Of a stretch of 64,000 nucleotides of DNA, positions 21,616 to 32,380 are shown piece by piece. The DNA is from Colocasia esculenta (lineage: Eukaryota > Streptophyta > Magnoliopsida > Alismatales > Araceae), in NCBI GenBank assembly GCA_014218235.1, contig CM024761.1:86367968-86431967 (forward strand). The letters run 5' to 3'. Position 1 is the stretch's first letter. Each line of letters opens with the position of its first letter. Below the pieces are notes generated by a model, which was not told where the DNA came from, ran no database searches, and saw nothing but the letters and a program-made list of their open reading frames with translations. Position numbers and translations under genes: made by a program.

Positions 21616-22957
21616 TTAGGGGTAGAATCTTTTATGGTACAACCTATTCCATGGGTGAGAGAGCTCCTCACCATCAGCATTAACTAGCCTATACGCGTTC
21701 CCGGGGTACACCTCCTTGACGACGTACGGCCCTTCCCAGTTTGCTGACAATTTGGACCTTAGACCTCTAGGTTTTATGAAAATTTGCTTCAAAACTATGT
21801 CTCCTTCTTGGAATTTGCGCTCAATTACTTTCTTTTGAAATGATCTCAAGAGTCTATTTTGATATGAAAGTACATGATCGGCTGCAGCTAAACGTCGTTC
21901 GTCTAAGAGTTCTAACTGTGTAAGCAACGCCTCCCGATGTTCGTCGGGATTAAGTTCTTTTTCCAGCTGAACTCTTAGCGAAGGAATGAGGATCTCATGT
22001 GGACATACTGCTTCCATCCCCTATGAAAGTGAGAACGGAGTTTTCCCAGTGGGCGTGCAGACGGAGGTGCGGTAGGCCCATAGAGCCTCGACTAATTTCT
22101 CTGGCCAATCAGCAAATTTTTTAGACTCAGAAGTTTTCTTTAGAATTTTCAAAAGCATTTTGTTTGTGGCTTCAGCCTGACCGTCGCCCTGTGGATAATA
22201 CGGAGACGAATGATGCAAGGAAATATTGAAATTTCTTACATAAGTCCTGAAGCTCTTGAGATATGAACTGGGGTCCATTGTTGGTGACGAGGCTGCTTGG
22301 CACTCCGAACCGCGCGACGATGTTCCTCATGATGAATCAGCACATGGTTGACCCTTTGATTTCTATGAATGCTTCTGCCTCGGCCCACTTGGTGAAGTAC
22401 TCAGTAGCAGTAAGAATGAAAGATTTTTGCTTTATCTGAGCATTAGGATCACCAAGAGGCCCGATGATATCAAAGGCCCACATGGAGAAAGGCCAAGGGG
22501 AAGATAGTGGGTGCAAAGAGGAGGATGGAGCATGAATTTTATCGGCATGGATCTCGCATTTGACACACCTACGAACGTAGATGGCACAGTCTTCTTCTAA
22601 GGTTGGCCAATAGTAGCCCTGCCTAAGAATCTTTTTAGCCAACATTTGGCTATTCACATGGCCTCTGCACTCGCTGGAATGGGATCCTTCCACTACCTTC
22701 CAAGCTTCTTCGTCCAACAAACACCGGAGGAGCATTCCATTTAGAGCGTGTTTGTAAAGTACTTCACCAATAATGGTATACCTTAATACTGCTCTACGGA
22801 TGGCTCGCCTATCCTCCGCTTCAGCTTCTTCTGGGAAGGTACCGTCTCTGCAATATTGCTCAATTTCATAGTACCATGACCTTTCTTCTTCCATCATTTC
22901 TCCTAGCTCTACAAGCAACAACTCCTTTGCTTCATTTCTCTCTGCCTTCACCACCAA
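21616..22957 (-). pseudogene. Tat integrase
   Basis: This enzyme would insert the cDNA into the genome. The N-terminal HHCC zinc region is readable as HSSECRGH ... YYWPTLEEDCAIYVRRCVKCEIHAD. The first catalytic Asp lies in MWAFDIIGPLGDP. The second Asp region (about 22280-22330) is frameshifted, and the Glu lies in YYPQGDGQAEATNKML (the usual N-G is G-D). The C-terminal GPY/F-type segment reads KLSANWEGPYVVKEVYPGNAYRL. The pieces 22337-22957, 22021-22278 and 21616-22017 are separated by a frameshift and a TAG (22018-22020). No chromodomain follows, as expected for Tat. Confidence 0.88.
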
Positions 22958-23061
22958 TGAGCTCCTAAGGTTAATGAACCAAGGATCTTGAGTGGAGGGC
23001 GCTTCTAACCTTTGGACAGTGATTGTCTCAGCACTACGGCTGAGAGAGGAGAGAGATGAGG

Positions 23062-23391
23062 CTAGGATGAGAGCGGCGGAATTTTGGCTAGGAGTGTGAC
23101 CAAATCTTGATAAGGCTTGAGTTTAGGGTCACGAGTGCGGTAAGTAGAAAGGACTTGCCGAAGAACGAGGTGAGAGTCTCTTATGATCTTGAGATGACGC
23201 GCGCCTAAGACATAGGCAAGCTTAAGACCGGCAAGGAGAGCTTCATACTCGGAGATATTGTTGGTGGCATGGAACTGGAGTTGGTAGGCTAGAGGAATGG
23301 TGATCCCTTCTGGGGTGAGCAAAACAGCACCTATGCCCCGTCCCCTAAAATTGAGAGCTCCATCGAAGTGGAGCGACCAGAAGGGATCGCG
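23062..23391 (-). CDS. Tat second (archaeal-like) RNase H domain
   Basis: This is the C-terminal part of the 379-residue open frame 23062-24201. It contains HFDGALNFRGRGIGAVLLTP (first Asp and the GxGxG-like strand), then NNISEYEALLAGLKLA (Glu) and IRDSHLVLRQV (Asp). These are the acidic residues of the archaeal/plant-type RNase H that Tat elements carry in addition to the retroviral RNase H. The domain is intact within its frame, but the whole pol is interrupted elsewhere. Confidence 0.85.
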   Translation of the reverse strand, partial: RDPFWSLHFDGALNFRGRGIGAVLLTPEGITIPLAYQLQFHATNNISEYEALLAGLKLAYVLGARHLKIIRDSHLVLRQVLSTYRTRDPKLKPYQDLVTLLAKIPPLSS

Positions 23392-25145
23392 AGAGATGAG
23401 TGACAAGTTTTCATAGGGGAATTCCTCTTGAACTGTGTCACTGTGAGGAAGAGGAAGGTGAGCAAGGTGCTCAGCAATGGCATACTCTTTTATAGCTTTC
23501 TGAACTATAAAGGTGATATCGAATTGAGAGAGGAAACATTGCCAGCGTGCCAATCTGTCGGTGAGGACTAGCTTCTCTAGGAGATACTTAATAGGGTCCA
23601 TTCTAGAAATCAAACTCACTTTATGGGCTAGGAAGTAGTGCTTCAATTTCTGCGCCACCCAAACTAGCGCTGCACATGTTTTCTCCATTGTAGTAAGTTT
23701 GAGCTCAGAAGGATTAAAGAGCCTAGATAGGTAATAGACTGCCCTTTCTTTGCCGGTTTCGTCATGTTGTGCAAGGACAACTCCTAGGGAGTCCTCAATG
23801 GTTGACAGATATAGGATTAAGGGTTTCCATGGGACAGGCGCCTGTAGCACGGGCGGACTCATAAGGTAACTCTTGAGGTCATCAAAGGCCTTTTGGCACT
23901 TAGTGTTCCATTCAAACTTGGCCCCTCCTTTTAACAGTTCATAGAAAGGCCGACATCTTTGAGAGTGCTGAGATATGAATCTCCTTATGAACTGTAGTCG
24001 ACCAATCAATCCTCGAAGTTCGGATATGTTCTTAGGAGGAGGCATTTCATTGATTGCTTTGGCCTTGTGCGGGTATATTTGAATCCCCCGTTTGCTGACT
24101 ATGAAACCTAACAGCTTGCCTGAAGAAACCCCAAACATGCACTTCTTAGGATTCATCTTCAATTGATATTCTTGTGCACGGAGAAACACCTTGGAGAGCA
24201 CGGAGTAGTGTTCTCTTCAGGTTCTTGACTTCACCACAATATCATCCACGTAAACCTCGACATCAATATGAATCATATCGTGGAAGATAGCTAGCATTGC
24301 CCTTTGATAGGTGGCGCCGACATTCTTTAATCCAAACGGCATGACCATATAGCAATAAGTTCCCCAGGGGTGGTGAAGGAGGTCTTCTCTTGGTCCTCTG
24401 GGGCTAGACGAATCTGATTATAGCCTGAGTACCCATCCATAACTGATAGAGTTTCAAACCCCGCGGTGTTATCAATCAAGACATCCAAGTGAGGTAACGG
24501 GAAATCATCCTTTGGACATGCCCTATTCAAGTCCCGGAAGACTATGCAAATACGCACCCTTCCATCATTCTTCATCATTAGGACTATATTCGCCACCCAC
24601 AATGGATAGAGGACTACACGGATGAGCTTGGCTTTGTGTAGTTTATCAATTTCCTCTTTCATCTTCAAAGCAATGTGGGGGAGGAACCTCCTTAGCTTTT
24701 GCTTAATGGCAACTGCCCCTGACTTTAAAATCAACCTATGTTCCACCAATTAGGGGTCAATGCCGGGAATGTCATCATATGACCAGGCAAAGGAATCCTT
24801 AAACTCCCTTAATATCTCTATGAGTACTTCTTCTTCTTCAGGAGGGAGACTGGAAGCTATGGACAAGAGCCTAGGGTCCTCTTCCGTTCCCACGTTTACC
24901 TCTTTAGTGGGTTCGTCTACTGCCAAGGTGGGCTCATCAAATCTCCTCATGCCACTTGCATACATTTCGGCAGTATCTTCTATCTCACAATCATCTTCAT
25001 CCAATGGGTCATCTTCGGATAAGATCTCATACACTCCGAATCCATCGTCTAGCCCTTCCTCTTTGTGCAGATCCTCTATGTTCAGAACTACTGCTTCTTG
25101 GACGAACTCTTCGATAGCTAGAAGAGAGCCACACCTTTTCACCAA
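23392..25145 (-). pseudogene. Tat reverse transcriptase and first RNase H
   Basis: The acidic N-terminal piece 24750-25145 runs through EEEEVLIEILREFKDSFAWSYDD, which is the lead-in to Gypsy RT. One in-frame TAA separates it from the RT piece 24327-24749, which contains RICIVFRDLNRACPKDDFPLP and VMDGYSGYNQI. A frameshift near 24360 follows, after which MVMPFGLKNVGATYQ and the catalytic YVDDIVV are readable in another frame at about 24230-24350. The connection and RNase H then occupy 23392-24201 (RGLIGRLQFIRRFIS, YYLSRLFNPSE, TTMEKTCAALVWVAQKLKHY). Compared with a normal Tat pol all blocks are present; only the reading frame is broken. Confidence 0.9.
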
Positions 25146-25876
25146 GTCTAACAGATATCTACGGGGTATGCCACTACCCTTCTTGTTCCTAGATGAGGAC
25201 AGGGACTTGCTAGATTCTACCCCTGAACCTAGACAAGATTTGATATTTACAAAAGGCTCTGGAGGAGTGTTCAGAGGTTTATTGGAATGGAAAGAAAAGG
25301 GTGCGGCAGGGCCGCGAAGGTCCTCCGATGGGACTGGAGGAGGAGGCAGGCCACCTGAGCTCAGGGTGCCGGTGGCAGAGTTGGGGTGCAGGGAACAGAA
25401 GGCCCCTCACCCAGATCGCCCAAAATGACCATGTCGGTCAACAGGCGAAGGCGCAGCTTGAGCAGAAGGAGGAGAAGGGCGAGGATCGCCACCTAGGAGA
25501 AAGGGGAGTGACGGGGATCGCCGTCGGTGAGAGGAAGGAGTGAGGGGGTGACGGGGATTGCCGTCGAAGGATAGAGTGACGGGGATCGCCGTCGAAGCAA
25601 AGGGAAGCGCGAAGGTGACGGGGATTGCCGTCGAGGGAGTGACAGCCGGATAGCAGAGGGCAGAAAATGGGAAGGATGAGTCAGGAAAGAGAAGGAGGAC
25701 GGGGATCTCTGTCCGATGAAAGGGAAAGGAAGAAGACGGGGATCGCCATCCGAAGAAAGGGGAAAGGAGGAGACGGGGATCGCCGTCCAAAGAAAGGGGG
25801 AAGACGAATGGAGGTCGGTAAGGAAGAAAAACACAAACATTTTTTTATTTTTTATTTTTTAAGGGAAAGAACTACA
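25146..25876 (-). other. Spacer between G-patch region and RT, possible intron region
   Basis: No conserved pol domain lies here. The stretch holds a short-unit repeat (next entry) and a T-rich run near 25840-25860. In the Ogre branch of Tat elements an intron is known between protease and RT; this spacer has the right position, but I could not fix splice sites, so an intron is only a possibility. Confidence 0.4.
25511..25790. repeat. Seven copies of an ACGGGGATCGCCGTC-type word
   Basis: ACGGGGATCGCCGTC or close variants start near 25511, 25551, 25581, 25618, 25699, 25736 and 25773, so the spacing is irregular (about 30-80 bases). The inner part ACGGGGAT...(G)CCGTC is partly palindromic. Confidence 0.75.
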
Positions 25877-26737
25877 TTACATCGGGAGGCTGTGGGAAAA
25901 TGATAGAACGGAGCCATTAAGGAAGATAGTGAAGAGGGGTGAAGGGCGGATTAATGCTTCAACAGCGTTGGGGGAGAATTGGAGAATGAAGGGAGGAGAC
26001 AAGGGAATAAAATCAACACTATGGACAAAAATGGATGAGACGAATTGATTGGGAGGTCGAGAAAACCCTGGCCAGAGCTCCCGTGTTAAATCGGCTGGAT
26101 TCATGATCTCAATTTCCTCACCAAATCCAAGCAACTATCGCTTGGTGGTGGCTGCTGGTGCTGATGGTGCTGTTGCCTGAGACTGTAACATGTCATCCTC
26201 GTTAAACAAGTGGTTGACTACTGAGATGAGATCCTCTAGTTCTGATTCCTCTGTCTCAGCTTCTGGTTCATTGAACAATAGACTAACTGCTGAAATCAGA
26301 TCTTCAAGGTCTGATGCTTCCGTATCTGTCTCGACCTTCTTCTTCTTGCTCGGTCGCTGAGCTTCTAAGGCTTGGTATGCTGACCATGGTGCCTCTTCCA
26401 TTGTAGTGTTATATCCAGGCTGCACAGGCCCCCTGACAAAGTGGTCATACAATGTCCAGGTGAGTGGGCCATGGTATGACTGTGAAGAAGGTGAGAATGC
26501 GGCCCATTCTATGTATCCTAGGCCATGTTTTGTAAATTTCTTTTTGCTAGCCACTGTTTTGGTTCTCCCTTGGAGATGAGCACCCAAACCTTTTCTCATT
26601 TGATAGCCGAGCTTGAACATGATATCCCAACCCTTTGCATTCATGGACATATCCTTCTTGACGGCTACCACTGATGGGGATCCAATTGGACGGTTAGAGG
26701 AGAAAGTGTAAGCCCAGGGGTAGTTCACATCGAGCAT
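25877..26737 (-). pseudogene. Tat G-patch domain segment
   Basis: G-patch domains are Gly-rich RNA-binding modules, and several Tat elements have one between protease and RT. Here the segment KGWDIMFKLGYQMRKGLGAH followed by LQGRTKTV shows the G-patch pattern (..MGY..G.GLG...QG). It is followed by a linker ending GLGYIEW and two acidic repeats (DLEDLISAVSLLFNEPEAET and ELEDLISVVNHLFNEDD). An in-frame TAG at 26135-26137 is followed in the same frame by FGEEIEIMNPADL and ELWPGFSRPP down to 25877. The likely role is RNA binding or processing of the element transcript; this is inferred. Confidence 0.75.
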
Positions 26738-26761
26738 TGAGATAACGGGCTTATTGGATGG

Positions 26762-27154
26762 CTAGACTGATGGCAATACTCTCTCAACAGCTTCCACTGT
26801 GTGGGTCGTTGCTACGGTCTTAACTTTGACTATCCGCCCTTGGAAGGAGAATTTCAAACATTGATGTGCCGTGGAAGGTACTGCCCCTAGTGATTCGATC
26901 CACGGGCGCCATAGGATGGCCTTGTAAGTGTGATCGATATTCAACACATAAAACTCAACTGACATGACAAGTGGCCCCAACCCTACTTGTAAAGTTATAA
27001 CCCCATGGCAAGCCCGCCGGGAATTGTCATAGGCAGCTATGGTGGTGGGGGTAGGCTGTAACTGACGCTCTGAGATGTTGCAGGCTCTTAGGGTGCTCAG
27101 TGGACATACATTGATGGAAGCTCCCATATCCACTAATGCTGCATCAATGGCCAC
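26762..27154 (-). CDS. Tat aspartic protease
   Basis: This retropepsin-type protease would cleave the gag-pol polyprotein. The active-site region reads ALVDMGASINVCPLSTL, so the usual D-T/S-G triad is D-M-G. The hydrophobic glycine motif is YKAILWRPWIESLGAVPST, where Gypsy proteases usually have ILGRPWL. Flap and strand order are normal. It lies between the gag linker and the G-patch segment. The unusual Met in the triad may be a family feature or a mutation in this copy. Confidence 0.8.
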   Translation of the reverse strand: MAIDAALVDMGASINVCPLSTLRACNISERQLQPTPTTIAAYDNSRRACHGVITLQVGLGPLVMSVEFYVLNIDHTYKAILWRPWIESLGAVPSTAHQCLKFSFQGRIVKVKTVATTHTVEAVERVLPSV

Positions 27155-27305
27155 TTTATTTATTGTGTGTCACACACAAGGGCATTTTCCTGGCTTCAGG
27201 GGCAGCTAACTCACCATCAGAGAATGTAATTGTGGGTCCCCTGTTCACAATAGAAAGCACAGAGGGCAGATTGTCGGGGTTCATGTCTTCACTGACCATG
27301 ACCCT

Positions 27306-29260
27306 TTACAGGAAGGCCCTTAGGGCGTCTGGATGAGTCTGTGACCTCTTGATTAGTTCTAGGATGGAGATTTTGGCGGAAGTTTGATCGAAATATTTTA
27401 GGATGTCATATTGGGTCCCCGAGACCGGATCTATCTCTTCCATATCTTGCTGCTGTTGAGTGTTGGATTGTTGTGCCGTTTGACTTGGCATAGGTACGGA
27501 TGCATTACGGTACATCCGATGAAACATCCGCCCGCTCCACAAGGCAAGGTTATGGTGGAGTGGATAAGGTGAGGTGTCAAGGATGGAGGGGTTGGCTAGT
27601 AATGGTGCTGGCGTAGGGGATAGAGGGATGTTGCTAGGCGAAGGGATGATGGGCGATATGATGGGGAAGTTGTTGGGTGGTGAGGTGATGGTGGCAACGG
27701 TGGGTGTGAAGGAGGGAGGTATAGTGGATGTAGGCGTGGTGGTAGTGGGTGTGACATGGGAAATGACCAAAAGCTGGTCCACTTCGTGTTCGTCGTCGAA
27801 GGCCCATTAAGCTTCTGGTGGTGGGTGGTAGATGACTGGGTTAACATGCACAGGTGGAGGGGGTGGTGGAGCAGGTTGGGGGTTTGGAGCAGGCGGGTGT
27901 TGAGGCATGGGGTTGCAGATTATGCCAAGGTCATTTGCCGGATGTTGTGGCTACTGCGGCTATTGCTGTTGCTAGTACTATTGTTGGAAGGGCTGGAACT
28001 ATTGTTGTTGTTGTTGCTGTTGTTGTTGTTGTTGTGGCTGCTGTCGCCTCTGCTGTTGTTGCTGTTGTCTCTGACCCTGTTGGTCCCTCAATGTCTGGAT
28101 TAACCTTTTCATTTCTGCTCAGTCGATTTGATTCTACTCATGAAGATCGTATATGATGTCCCAGAATTGGAAGTAATCCGACACATTGTGGCCCGGATGG
28201 CGATGGTACACACAGTACTTTTTTTGGTCCGCTGCCATATTCCAATTTGGCTTCTCAGAGGGAGTCTAAGGGAATTCAAGGACATGAGGGCTGCAAAGAC
28301 ATCGGCCAAAGACTCGGGCAGAGGAGGATATTGGGCTCTCTTGGGTCCGTTGGGTTTTCTGGGGGCATAGCCGTTCTGAGGTGGAGGGACCTATGATTAT
28401 TGGCGCTGGTCTTGTGGAGGGTTCTGACCTTGAGGAAGTTGTTGTATGTTATTACTCCATGGCTGCTGAGGTTGCTGAGTGTATGGGGACCTACCCACCG
28501 GGCCTTGGGGGTTACTCACAGCACCCACATGATCATTGGTTTGGATCCCTTCGGTAACTGGGCCTTGAGGCTTCTTGGTGTAACGGGATTTAGGGGTCTC
28601 GAACATGGAGTGTATAGGCGAGTCCTTGAGTTGGGTCTGAATGAAACGGGCTTGGCTATATAGTTGGTGCATGGTAGTAATGTCGTTCATGGCTAAGATG
28701 GCTCGGTAGGTTGGGGTGGCATTGGAGATTAATAGCTTGACTTTTTCCTCCTCTGGCATTAGGCAACGGACCTTAGCAGCCAATGAGCGCCACCGGTCAG
28801 CATAGGTTGAGAACTCCTCCTCAGGCTTCATCTTTTCGGCCACTAGATCAACAAAGGAGTATTCGGGTCCAACCCGATCTTGGAACTGCTGTAAGAACCT
28901 CTCTTGGACAATTTGGAAATCTTCAACTTCCTCAGGCGGTAGGGAATAAAACCATTCCAGGGCCGGACCATCTAAGGATTTTCTGAACAAGTATGCCATG
29001 AGGTGGCCTTGTGCAGTGCAGACTCATATACAAAATCCTTTAAATGAACATAAGGGTCCCCTACCCCAGAGTATAGCCGATAAATAGGGAGCTCTGACTA
29101 GGGTGGAACCCGAAGATACTGGAAAGACGGGAGAGAAATGTCGGCTACCTTTCGAGGGTCAATCTGCCTCCTGAGGTCATGAAGCTCCTTTTTCATAGTT
29201 GCCCACTCCGCGAAGAAGTCGGAGGGGGTCTGGACATGGTGTGTAGAGACAAGGGAACGG
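27306..29260 (-). pseudogene. Tat gag with poly-Gln region and linker to protease
   Basis: Gag forms the virus-like particle. A lead-in at about 29095-29222 reads FAEWATMKKELHDLRRQIDP and then hits a TAG. After a frameshift near 29000 the conserved gag core (28397-28999) reads DGPALEWFYSLPPEEVEDF and later YADRWRSLAAKVRCL. A Tat-type zinc finger at about 28140-28230 reads YCVYHRHPGHNVSDYFQF, with Tyr in place of the last Cys. CAA/CAG repeats at about 27950-28070 encode poly-Gln in one frame. The linker 27306-27782 is Pro/Thr-rich and ends YDILKYFDQTSAKISILELI, the block that precedes protease in Tat elements. Several stops and shifts are present. Confidence 0.78.
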
Positions 29261-30959
29261 GGTTGCTCAAAAGTATGGGACCTCTCACAGGCGAGGGAAG
29301 CAGGCTCGGCTGTATAGTATGCTGAAGTTGGAGGGGATCGAGGTCAGACCTCTCGTGCTGGAAGGTAGCTTGGTTCTGAAAAATGGATGGCCCACGGACG
29401 GAGGGGTGTAGGGTCTGCCCCTGAGGAAGAAAGGTGTGGTGCTGAAGCGATGTGGGCAGAGGAAACCGCCGGTTGGGCTGAATTCTGAATGGGGGGAGAT
29501 AGGGGTCGCTTTCCCTTTGCAGCAGCCAGAAATTCTTGGACTTGGTCTGGAGTGAGATGGGGGAGAAGCTAACTGAATTGTGAATGGGGGTCATCTCCCC
29601 CTGGAGGAGAAGGAGGACGGGATTGACTCCCAATAACGAGAGGAGGTTGGATATGCCCCGGAAGTATGGCCGTAGAGGGTTAGGCCACATCATCGAGGAG
29701 CCCGATGGGCAGGACATCGTCGGCAAGGACCCGGAATTGGTCCATGCCGAACAAAGGATTATGATAAAATACAAGGATTGGAGGGGATTGACTCGATCTC
29801 CCTAAACAAAGATGCATGCACCTCCAAACAATCAAAGGGGTGATACAGACAACACCTAGACTCTAACACAACAAGAAAGAGTGAGAGGAGAAGGGATGAA
29901 CCGAAGCACTCAAGTCGTCATGATTAACGCGCAAATTACTTAAAGTTCGCACTTGACCTTTAGATGAATTGATTAAGGGGATATCACTCGGCCAAGTGAA
30001 CCCTAATAGGAATGAACTCGAGTCCTCCGGTGTAACTAAGGGTGGTACACACTCACATGCGAGGAATGGCTCAGACTAATGGTGCGATGGGTACAACCGG
30101 CCCGGTGAACCGCAACGTGCGTACGATCACGAGGACTTACGGAGGTCCTCAGAAGGTGGGCCAGAGTCAGCCTACGAGTGGTCGTAGGTGAGAGGGCTCA
30201 CTCAACAAGGGGGAACCTAGACAATGGGATCAATAGTGTATGCAAGGGCCTAAATGCCCAAAATGTATGCACAAGTAACAAAAATGATCAAGCAGGGTGA
30301 CTTACAGGCTCTCGAGCAGAGTCACGACGCAAGGTACACTGCGACCCTATCGCGACAGGGCGGCCTACCGTGATAAGAACAGAAGCCTGAAAGCAGAAAT
30401 GAGTCACAAACACAAAGTCAAACAGACTATCCTAACAGATGATATGAGCGCAAAATCACCAAACTAATCCAGAAGGGATCATGAAGCACCCAGAAACCGA
30501 TTCATGGATGAAAACATTAACAAACAAGGCGTACATATTGACGCGATGCTTATCCTCGACACGACCCGGTCGCGTCCTTGCACTATGCCGCAACAAGTCC
30601 TGAAAACTTACAAATGAAAATAAAAGGAAAAACCGAACCCTAGTAGGATTCTAACACCCAAAAACATGACGATACATGGCACAGAAACATAGAACAGGCA
30701 TGCATGAACTCATAGAAGCAGGATAAGGCAAATAGAAGAAGAATTGCACTGACCTGTTATCACGTCGTCTTCGGACGACGCGATCTTATCACGTCCCCGC
30801 GATACGCCGCGACACAAACAGAGGGGCAAAAAATGCGGGAAACAAAGGAACAAAAGACTAACAGGGCCCTAAGAAGACAAACAAGGAAGGAAACATGGCA
30901 AGCAGGCAGACTCAATCCACGAGGGTAGCACTGAAGGTCCCACCGTGATCGACAAAAGG
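29261..30959 (-). other. Tat gag N-terminal remnant, leader and primer-binding region
   Basis: 29261-29780 probably holds a decayed gag N-terminus: the Pro-rich open frame at 29193-29774 has no convincing motif. 29781-30959 is the non-coding leader. It contains further GTCGCGAC-type words at about 30330-30370, 30540-30600 and 30765-30815. On the reverse strand the bases after the 5' LTR read CCTTTTGTCGATCACGGTGG, where a tRNA primer-binding site should lie; I could not match it to a specific tRNA. Confidence 0.5.
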
Positions 30960-32375
30960 TGTAATCACGGGGATTGTGCCCCCCCTCAACACGCAAACAT
31001 GTACTAAATCAAATAGCATGGAAACATGGATGTGATCGCCACCTAGGTAATTGCCTAAATAAAAGAAAATGACATGGGCTAACTACGCTAGGAAAAGGAA
31101 AGAGAATAGGGATGGACCTGGTGTCGCGGCAGTGCTTCCTACCCCGACGACGCTGATAATGCGTCGGTTGTCCTTGACGTGTCTCTTTGTCGCGTCACCC
31201 TCCCCCGTCGCGTTCTCTTCTGTGCAGGAGATGATGGATGGGACCTTCTTCCAGTCCTCCAGCCGGCTAGAAGATGAGAGGTCCTCATGGGATCTCGCTT
31301 GGGTGCCTGCCAAAACAAAAGGAAACAAGAAAAGCCCTATTAGAACAAGTTAAGCGTAGTATCTCATAAATGAAAAGAAAAGAGAAAGCATGGTGGGAAC
31401 GAACCCGGGGGTGGTTTTTAAACCCCTTGGGTATGTGGAAAACATAGGAATGGGAAGGGATGCAACCTATCTAGAAATAAAATAAAATGCATGAAGGAAT
31501 AGAGGAAAAGGGGAGGAGAGAGGAATGAGCCCCATGAGGGCGACTCCCTGTCGTGGATGTCGTCCCAAATGTCATGCAATAGCTTCTGGGAAAGATAGCA
31601 GTCACCGTCCTCACGCTCCATGCTCCATGAATGATGAAATAGCAAGCTTTTGTAAGGTGGAATGTGAGGGAAGGAGAGGAAATGGGAGAGCTCCGTGACT
31701 AAGTACAGGTCAGTGGAAAATTCGACAGCCCTCCAGGGTAAAAATGTGGGTCTCCTCGTCCATGAAGAGGGGGCCTTACTTTTATAGACTTTTGAGAGAG
31801 AATATCCCCTTAAAATGATTAATAATCCAAAATGAAAGTTAAATCCCATTAAAATTCGTGTGAGAGAGTCCAAGGGAGCTCCAAGAGAGTCCCCAAGCCT
31901 CAAACCTCGCCCCAAGGGGCTGAGATATTGCTTGGAGATAGGGATAAAGCCATAGGAGGGAAAATAGGAGGTGGTTGCAGAGGCCTGCATGCGCGGCTGT
32001 AGTCGCGACGTATCGTAGGGTCGCGACTTGCTAACGCGACGGACCTAGGCGTAACGACAGTATGCCCACGTGCATGAATATGCATGGGCTGTCGCGGCGG
32101 CCTCTGGCGACGCGAACTAGTAACGCGGCGCTACGATACGACGCGTCAATAAAATCAGTTATCTGCGAATTATCAGCCAATCACATGAAAGAGTAAGAGT
32201 TATTTAGGCCTAAGGACTCTCTCCAAGTGACAATTGGCGGGATTTCATGGAAATTTGAGTTGTTAATGGGCTCAAAACAAGGCTAATGATGGGCTCAAGG
32301 TGAGTGACCAACTAGGGGCTCACTAGGATAGCAAGGAATATAGTTCAACTTATAAGTCAGAATCAGGTGTCTACA
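30960..32375 (-). mobile_element. Tat 5' LTR
   Basis: This LTR is 1416 bp and ends with the same TG/CA termini as the 3' LTR. On the reverse strand TATAAAAG lies at 31779-31786. The CpG palindrome block at about 31990-32145 (GTCGCGACGTATCG..GGTCGCGAC..AACGCGAC..GTCGCGGCGG) lies about 205-360 bases upstream of the TATA, in U3. By eye there are roughly 20 differences from the 3' LTR in the first 300 forward-strand bases. A 19-base segment near 31524 is absent from the 3' LTR. Confidence 0.92.
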
Positions 32376-32380
32376 TGTGG

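Larger units (their letters stand above)
12862..32375 (-). mobile_element. Complete Tat-lineage Ty3/Gypsy retrotransposon (19.5 kb)
   Basis: The two LTRs are 12862-14265 and 30960-32375, both in TG...CA form (forward strand TGTAATCAC...GTGTCTACA), flanked by the 5-bp duplication TGTGG (12857-12861, 32376-32380). Reading on the reverse strand, the order is leader, gag, linker, protease, G-patch domain, RT, RNase H, second (archaeal-like) RNase H, integrase, then a long 3' region, PPT and 3' LTR. The second RNase H and the G-patch domain are hallmarks of the plant Tat/Ogre lineage. The 3' region carries two plant-mobile-domain genes on the opposite strand. All coding regions have stops or frameshifts, so this copy is not autonomous now. 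The empty site is visible in a related LTR: at about 38505-38525 GAGTGTGG runs straight into TAATCTCCATCAG. Confidence 0.93.

Noticed and set aside
24760..25428. Forward-strand open frame of 222 codons
   Set aside because: It is the complement of the acidic, Glu-rich start of the Tat RT region; Ser-rich composition is what the complement of GAA/GAG codons gives.
27756..28156. Forward-strand open frames with Leu/Val runs
   Set aside because: They are the complement of the CAA/CAG repeats and Pro/Thr-rich gag linker on the coding strand.
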